From: Fibrobacteria bacterium
GTDB lineage: Bacteria; Fibrobacterota; Fibrobacteria; UBA11236; JADFYW01
Direction: 5' to 3'
DNA: 64,000 bases
NCBI GenBank assembly: GCA_015232855.1
Contig: JADFYW010000006.1
Coordinates: 17,610 to 81,609, forward strand
The notes below the pieces were generated by a model. That model did no database searches and was not told the origin of the DNA. It was given only the letters and a program-made list of their open reading frames with translations. Shown here piece by piece: positions 57,946-64,000 of this stretch (the stretch's first letter is position 1; the number at the start of each line of letters is the position of its first letter). The translations under genes and the position numbers were made by a program.

Positions 57946-58791
57946 ATGATTAATAAATTCTGGCAAAAGGATAATAAAATCCTCAGACGATATATCAAAG
58001 AGGCCAAGCGCTATCCTGCCTTAGAAAGAGAGCAGGAAAAAAGTCTTATTCTCAAGGTACAGCAAGGATCTCGAAAGTCATTAAACGCACTCGTAAATTC
58101 ACACCTTTTATTTGTTGTGAAGATAGCCTATAAGTTTCGCAACCAGGGTCTTGAACTTGAAGATGTTATCAGTGCAGGAAATATCGGCCTTATACAGGCG
58201 GCTATGCGCGTAAACCCGGCTTTGAAAAATAAATTTATCACCTATGCAATTTGGTGGATCCGCCAAAGCATACGCTATGCCATTTTTAACCAGTCACGAC
58301 TTATCCGTCTGGCTTCAAATAAAGAAGAAAAGCTACGTATCTTATTTAAACAAACACTTCCTATGAAATCCATTATTGGAGGCACTGAGTTTGACTGGGA
58401 AAATCTGAAAGGCGCCTTGGGTAAGGATACTGAAGACCTCAAAGCAATTGTAAGATTTATGGACACACCAGTGTCTATTGATTCCCGGGTAAAGAAAGAC
58501 GAGAATATTTCTCTCAAAGAAGTACTTGCTTCTGATGAAAATACACCGGAAGAGAGTTTTTACGAACAGGAACGAAAAGAACATATTAAAAACGCTACAA
58601 CATGCCTGAATAAAAGAGAATCCCGGGTACTGCGTGAATATTTTGGCCTGTCAGATATGCATTCTCTGAGTCTTTCTGAAATTGGTGAGGAGCAAAACCT
58701 CTCCAAAGAAAGAATTCGTCAGATAAAAAATAAGGCACTTAAAAAACTACGCTCAATTTTGTCTGAGCAGTACGCCTACTCCATGGCATAA
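57946..58791 (+). CDS. Sigma-70 family RNA polymerase sigma factor (RpoH/SigA-like)
   Basis: Region 2 'DVISAGNIGLIQAAMRVNPALKNKFITYAIWWIRQSIRYAI', region 4 'LSLSEIGEEQNLSKERIRQIKNKALKKLR'. Confidence 0.92.
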   Translation: MINKFWQKDNKILRRYIKEAKRYPALEREQEKSLILKVQQGSRKSLNALVNSHLLFVVKIAYKFRNQGLELEDVISAGNIGLIQAAMRVNPALKNKFITYAIWWIRQSIRYAIFNQSRLIRLASNKEEKLRILFKQTLPMKSIIGGTEFDWENLKGALGKDTEDLKAIVRFMDTPVSIDSRVKKDENISLKEVLASDENTPEESFYEQERKEHIKNATTCLNKRESRVLREYFGLSDMHSLSLSEIGEEQNLSKERIRQIKNKALKKLRSILSEQYAYSMA

Positions 58792-58827
58792 CGTTAGCAT
58801 ATCAAATAGACTGTCCCAGAAACAGTC

Positions 58828-58923
58828 ATTGCCCGGCTTTGACCGGGCAATCCAAACAAATACAAGATAGAATTTTATTGTTGCCAATTATTTTAGGCTG
58901 GATTCCCCGGTCAAGCCGGGGAA
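58828..58923. terminator. Two GC-rich hairpins between convergent genes (possible bidirectional terminator / dispersed repeat)
   Basis: ATTGCCCGG-ctttga-CCGGGCAAT (58829-58851) and ATTCCCCGG-tcaag-CCGGGGAAT (58902-58923) between convergent sigma-factor and hppA genes. Confidence 0.65.
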
Positions 58924-58977
58924 TGACATGTTATTAAGATAATCCTTTTAAGATTGTCTTTTGCATCGTTTAATCTT

Positions 58978-61143
58978 CTAACTAATGGATGGCGCAATAA
59001 TAAGCGCAACAACACTCATCAGTTTCAAAAGGATATTCAAAGAAGGACCTGAAGTATCTTTGAAAGGATCACCTACGGTGTCCCCTACAACAGCTGCATG
59101 ATGAGCTTCTGAGCCTTTCCCAAATTTCTGGCCATCAATCTCAATCCCGCCTTCAATAACCTTCTTAGCATTATCCCAGGCACCACCTGCATTGGACTGG
59201 AAGATAGCCATGAGTACGCCGGTGACGGTAACACCAGCCAGCAATCCACCAAGAGCTTCGGCTCCCAGAAAAGGGGTGTAACCAACTGCCACAGGAACGG
59301 CAATAGCTAAAAGTCCTGGTAAAACCATTTCTTTAAGAGAAGATTTGGTGGAGATGTCCACACACTTCCCATATTCTGCCTTACCTTCTGCTGCATCAAA
59401 AATCTTTTTATCCTCTGGTGTAGCATTATCCATATCAGAATCATATTTCCGCATAACAGAAAGAGCAGCTTTAAGTTCAGGAATGTCGGCGAACTGGCGC
59501 CGTACTTCCTTAATCATAGCCATAGCTGCTTTTCCAACCGCATTCATTGCAAGGGCGGAAAAAACAAAGGGAAGCATACCGCCAACAAAAACGCCAGCCA
59601 TAGTGGTGGGGTTGGCAAGATTAATCATGGTGAGACCTGCCTGCTGCATGAAAGCAGCAAAAAGAGCCAGAGCAGTAAGTGCCGCAGAAGCGATAGCAAA
59701 GCCTTTACCAATTGCGGCGGTTGTGTTACCAACAGCGTCCAGCTTATCGGTACGTTCCCGTACTTCTTTGGGTAAGTCAGCCATTTCTGCAATACCACCA
59801 GCGTTATCAGAGATAGGACCATAGGCATCCACTGCCAGCTGAATACCGGTATTGGCCAACATACCAACTGCAGCAATTGCTATTCCATAAAGACCGGCTA
59901 ATTTAAATGAACTCATAATGGCAACGGAAATAATCAGAATAGGAATACCTGTTGACATCATGCCAACACCGAGACCAGCAATAACATTGGTACCCGGACC
60001 GGTAAGAGACTGTTTCACAATAGACAATACCGGGGCTTTATCAGTTGCTGTATAATACTCTGTGATTTTACCAACGGCAAGGCCTGCTAAAAGTCCAACG
60101 ATTGTGGCCCAGAATACATTTAACGCTGAATATTCTTTACCGGCCATTGACCAGGTTTCAGGTAATATATTGGTGATGAGAAAATAGGATGCGACCAACA
60201 TGATGCCTGCTGAGAGAAATTCACCGGTATTTAATGCGGTTTGAGGATTCCCTCCCTCTTTTACTTTAACAAAAAATGTTCCGATGATGGAACAAACGAT
60301 TCCGGCAGATGCAAGCATCATGGGAAGGAGTACTGCGGACAGACCACTAAAGTTGTCTGAAAAGCCGGTGGCTCCTATAAAAGCACTACCGAGAACCATT
60401 GATGCGAGAATACATCCCACAAAAGACTCAAAAAGGTCTGCACCCATTCCGGCCACATCACCCACATTATCACCGACATTGTCTGCAATAGTCGCAGGGT
60501 TTAAGGGATGATCCTCAGGAATGCCGGCTTCTACCTTACCGACCAAATCTGCTCCTACATCAGCAGCTTTGGTGTAGATACCACCACCAACTCTTGCGAA
60601 AAGAGCAATGGAAGAAGCACCCAGAGAAAAACCAGAAAGTACATTGAGTACTTTATTCATGTCCCACTCTGCACCAAGTACTTGTGAATAAAGACAAAAA
60701 AGCCCGCTTAAGCCTAATACACCTAAGCCAACTACTCCAAGGCCCATTACAGAACCCCCAGCAAATGCTACCGAAAGAGCTTTGCCTAAAGAATGCTGAG
60801 CAGCGTGGGTGGTACGTACATTGGTTTTAACCGCAACTCGCATACCTAAGAAACCGGCAAGACCTGAACAAACAGCGCCCGTTACAAAAGAAAGTGCAAT
60901 AAGCGCACTGGATTCTTTTTCTGCCATACCCTTAAATGCCAGTAAAACAGCAATAGCCACAACAAAAACACTGAGAATTTTATATTCTGCTTTGAGGAAC
61001 GCCATAGCTCCTTCTGCAATGTGGGTACCGATAGCTTTCATTTTATCAGTACCAGCTTCTTGTTTGGAGACCCATCCGGTCTTCCAAAAGGTAAATAGCA
61101 GGGCTATTATACCAAAAACAGGTAAAACATATACAATTTTCAT
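58978..61143 (-). CDS. hppA: Membrane-bound ion-translocating pyrophosphatase
   Basis: '[55 protein letters not shown]', '[24 protein letters not shown]', '[29 protein letters not shown]'. Confidence 0.96.
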   Translation of the reverse strand: MKIVYVLPVFGIIALLFTFWKTGWVSKQEAGTDKMKAIGTHIAEGAMAFLKAEYKILSVFVVAIAVLLAFKGMAEKESSALIALSFVTGAVCSGLAGFLGMRVAVKTNVRTTHAAQHSLGKALSVAFAGGSVMGLGVVGLGVLGLSGLFCLYSQVLGAEWDMNKVLNVLSGFSLGASSIALFARVGGGIYTKAADVGADLVGKVEAGIPEDHPLNPATIADNVGDNVGDVAGMGADLFESFVGCILASMVLGSAFIGATGFSDNFSGLSAVLLPMMLASAGIVCSIIGTFFVKVKEGGNPQTALNTGEFLSAGIMLVASYFLITNILPETWSMAGKEYSALNVFWATIVGLLAGLAVGKITEYYTATDKAPVLSIVKQSLTGPGTNVIAGLGVGMMSTGIPILIISVAIMSSFKLAGLYGIAIAAVGMLANTGIQLAVDAYGPISDNAGGIAEMADLPKEVRERTDKLDAVGNTTAAIGKGFAIASAALTALALFAAFMQQAGLTMINLANPTTMAGVFVGGMLPFVFSALAMNAVGKAAMAMIKEVRRQFADIPELKAALSVMRKYDSDMDNATPEDKKIFDAAEGKAEYGKCVDISTKSSLKEMVLPGLLAIAVPVAVGYTPFLGAEALGGLLAGVTVTGVLMAIFQSNAGGAWDNAKKVIEGGIEIDGQKFGKGSEAHHAAVVGDTVGDPFKDTSGPSLNILLKLMSVVALIIAPSIS

Positions 61144-61387
61144 TTTTCATCCTTTCTTTGAAGAAAATAAATGGAATAGATATTTAGTTAATTGATTGTT
61201 TTAAAAATAGTATTACCCATATTCAAAATCTATGCCTAATAACTGTATTTATGGCAGAAAGGTTTAAATACTGCAAAACAAGTTGAATTTCCCTGGTTTC
61301 AACCTTTTTCAATACTTTTTTTGTAGGACTCAGGTGACCCTGTTAGAAACTAACTTTTTACAGCCTAATTCTAAGGGACTGAAGAAC

Positions 61388-62257
61388 CTATGAGTAAAAC
61401 TCAATAACCCGCGTAAGGGCATCGAATCCACCCATTTTTATAACATCTCTGAGACAAGCCATGGCAGGATGATCTTCGGGCAGGGTTTCGTATTTCCTGG
61501 CAACAGAGCCTATCACCATATCAAGCCCAAGAGGCATGGCCATAGTGAGGAAGGCACTTTCAAGTGCACTTTTAATCGGCATACCATCCGGTCGTTTGGG
61601 TGGGAGCATAACGGTAAAATTACTCAGGCCTACTGAAGCATGTATTCCGGCACATTCAGGGTCATCGTGGATGAGCTTAAGTGAATCGAGTACCCGTTTC
61701 AGTTGATCTTCACAGTCGCTTCCAATGGGGGCAATACCAGTATCTATGATACAGTCGCTTACTGGAATATCCAGCCCACGATCACGTATTTCCTTTAACA
61801 TACTTTTGGTGGTTTGATACGTTTCTTCTGCTGTTTTATTGGGTTGTGGTGAAGTCCCTTCCATACGTTCAGAAACCATAAGGATGGGCCGGAAAGGCAC
61901 TTCTTTATACAGGTCAAAAAGCTCTGGTCGCAGTGGTGATATGGAGTTGAGCACAGGAAGAGCGCCACCGGCTTTTGCGGTATCATAAGCTTTAAGTCCT
62001 GCTGCTGCAATTTCATAATCCGGGGTATCTACTACCAGGGGTTTTGTAGTAACGCTTTGTACTTTGGTAATCATCTCTGCCATAAAATCGGGAGTACGAC
62101 GGCCGATATTAACATCAATAAAAGCAGCACCTTTTTCGTCTTGCTTTTTAGCCAGGGCCAACAGCCCATCAATATCATTAGCCTCAAAGATGCCTTGTGT
62201 GGATGGAACGGAATCGTTAATTGATTCACCGATAATTGATAAACCTTCTATTGCCAT
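61388..62257 (-). CDS. Pterin-binding protein, methyltetrahydrofolate:corrinoid methyltransferase-like (AcsE/MtgA/DHPS fold)
   Basis: 'LSIIGESINDSVPSTQGIFEANDIDGLLALAKKQDEKGAAFIDVNIG', 'KPLVVDTPDYEIAAAGLKAYD', 'HASVGLSNFTVMLPPKRP'. Confidence 0.85.
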   Translation of the reverse strand: MAIEGLSIIGESINDSVPSTQGIFEANDIDGLLALAKKQDEKGAAFIDVNIGRRTPDFMAEMITKVQSVTTKPLVVDTPDYEIAAAGLKAYDTAKAGGALPVLNSISPLRPELFDLYKEVPFRPILMVSERMEGTSPQPNKTAEETYQTTKSMLKEIRDRGLDIPVSDCIIDTGIAPIGSDCEDQLKRVLDSLKLIHDDPECAGIHASVGLSNFTVMLPPKRPDGMPIKSALESAFLTMAMPLGLDMVIGSVARKYETLPEDHPAMACLRDVIKMGGFDALTRVIEFYS

Positions 62258-62306
62258 AATAAATCCTTTGTAAAGTAAAAACAGTATTTAAAAAAATGGT
62301 TTGGGC

Positions 62307-63824
62307 CTAGATCCCAAAAAGTAATTGTACCATCCAGTACCACTGACTGTTTTTCAAAAGCAGTGTTTCCCGGTCTTCGGTGTATTCATTCTGATATTGA
62401 TGCCGGAGATGGTCTCTTGCGGCCATGGCTGTTATCATGAAACCATCGGTAATAGTCTTTCTTGCCTGAATAGACCATTTCCAATTATCGGTATCGTAGT
62501 CATGGCAGGCATCAGATTCTTGCAGACAATTACCATACTGGCTTTCCCAGGGGGTAGCAGAATTTTCTTGTCCGCCGGTCTGTTTAAAATTCTGTTTGAG
62601 CTGGTTGGCATACTGGTAGCCATACCATTCAACTTCAATACTCAGATAATCAAGCAGGTTGAAAGCAGGAAAGTTAAAACCAAACATTACCGGTATGCGC
62701 TCTGATAATTTTTCATAATAAATGGGGTAGTCTTCCAAACCCAGTACGGAAAATTCACCATAGAGACGGAAATCTAAGGGACCAAAAAGATCATTTTCAA
62801 AAAATACTTTTGGGTCCAGTGCAAAACGGCCCATAAGTTTGAATCCTTCATAAGTGTAATAATCGAGGTCTACCTGTTGTATGTTGAGTGAGTCAGGAGT
62901 ATTAAGTGCACGTCCAACAACCGGGGCTCTTTTGTCGGCACAATAATAACCGTCTGCAAGACCAAGACTGTCATGACCAGTCAAAAGTACATAGCCATTT
63001 CTTACCAGACAGCTCATGGTATCATCAAGTGCAAGGTAGGTACCTGGAGCGGGAATATTTTCTGGATCCACATTGTTTAGCAGGCCTGATTCATAATAGG
63101 CATTTTTATTGTTTTTGGGTGTGGTAAGGGTATCGGTAGCAGGAATCATATGAGTCCATTGAAAACCAAAACCAAGGGTAAGGAATTCACCAATATTAAC
63201 ATCTGTTATGTAAGTTAAATCAAGATCATGGAGAGGAGGCATTTCGCTTCGTGAAGAGAGAATCAATTCATTATTCCAGATGCCGTCAAAGCTGTGTTTG
63301 AGTCTAAGACCCGTTACTCTTGAAAAATTAAACCCAAATTCAGACATGAGGTACCCTGGATACGTTCCACTGCGATACATATATTCACCAAGATTTTTTA
63401 CATCAGAATTGTATTTGTAAGGGAATATACCCACTCCAATTTCAAGCATCGGTGCTTCGGGATCACCAAACATATAAACACCCTCGGCTTGATGAATTGA
63501 CAAAGCAGTAAACTGAGCAGGAAGTACATAGGGATCGGTAACCTCGGTCATCGGGTGTGTACTAAACCAGGTTGCTGCCTCCAGGCTCGCAATAACTTTT
63601 AGGTTTTCATTAAAAACCGAACTCATTCCAAAATTCACAACAGAATTTTTGAGCCAGGAAATATCAGTCATGTCATGGTTACGGTATTTACCATCAACAA
63701 TCTGACCTAACTGTATAGCGGTGAAAAAGGAAGGATCAATTTGTACTCCTTCATCTTTTTCTGCAAAGCTATTTGTTAATAAAAAAAGACTTAAAAATAT
63801 GGCAAGATAGGACTTATTGCTCAT
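62307..63824 (-). CDS. Secreted hypothetical outer-membrane porin-like protein
   Basis: 505 aa; signal peptide 'MSNKSYLAIFLSLFLLTNSFAE'; beta-rich, ends 'SQWYWMVQLLFGI'. Confidence 0.6.
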   Translation of the reverse strand: MSNKSYLAIFLSLFLLTNSFAEKDEGVQIDPSFFTAIQLGQIVDGKYRNHDMTDISWLKNSVVNFGMSSVFNENLKVIASLEAATWFSTHPMTEVTDPYVLPAQFTALSIHQAEGVYMFGDPEAPMLEIGVGIFPYKYNSDVKNLGEYMYRSGTYPGYLMSEFGFNFSRVTGLRLKHSFDGIWNNELILSSRSEMPPLHDLDLTYITDVNIGEFLTLGFGFQWTHMIPATDTLTTPKNNKNAYYESGLLNNVDPENIPAPGTYLALDDTMSCLVRNGYVLLTGHDSLGLADGYYCADKRAPVVGRALNTPDSLNIQQVDLDYYTYEGFKLMGRFALDPKVFFENDLFGPLDFRLYGEFSVLGLEDYPIYYEKLSERIPVMFGFNFPAFNLLDYLSIEVEWYGYQYANQLKQNFKQTGGQENSATPWESQYGNCLQESDACHDYDTDNWKWSIQARKTITDGFMITAMAARDHLRHQYQNEYTEDRETLLLKNSQWYWMVQLLFGI

Positions 63825-64000
63825 AATTTTCCTCCGGGAATAAAATGTTGAATACGGAAAAGTAAGAAAAATGGGGTAAAACTCAAAACTTTTGAAGATA
63901 AGGTACCATCCAGAGACTGATTTTTTCTGTTTTACAGCTCTGTTTCCCTGTACTTTTTTCAGGTGAAAGTTAAGTATATTTACAAAAGAAAAATAACGAA

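Overview
The window is a ~64 kb bacterial chromosomal segment. The strongest lineage hint is a secreted protein with a FISUMP-like domain (Fibrobacter succinogenes major paralogous domain), together with several secreted proteins ending in sorting-domain-like tails. I therefore infer a Fibrobacterota or related FCB-group organism. Core-type genes include PutA-like proline dehydrogenase/P5C dehydrogenase, MarC-family protein, signal peptidase I, a zinc ABC transporter, thioredoxin, MurG, TrpF, a sigma-70 family factor and a membrane pyrophosphatase. The accessory part is ~5.1-24.1 kb, between putA (+) and a giant alpha-2-macroglobulin gene (-). It contains orphan secreted proteins, a SLOG-like protein, a VIT/vWA protein pair and a complete type I R-M operon (hsdM-hsdS-AlbA_2/ATPase-like-hsdR). 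Inside it lie short decayed copies of the 3' ends of BOTH flanking genes (putA at ~10.42-10.53 kb, A2M at ~12.04-12.11 kb), in the same convergent order as the intact genes. This suggests a duplicated and split putA/A2M junction. Other points of interest: a 563-aa protein that looks like two tandem kinase-like domains, the second degenerate, translationally overlapping a Cys-rich DUF6485-like gene; an LRR-LRR-CsgG-like envelope operon beside the A2M gene; an orphan Firmicutes-type murG with no canonical start codon (apparent ATC start); a duplicated ~140-bp leader in front of two unrelated secreted-protein genes; and several dispersed intergenic repeats. I saw no tRNA, rRNA, CRISPR array, transposase or integrase. 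All family calls are from reading the translated ORFs, with no database search.
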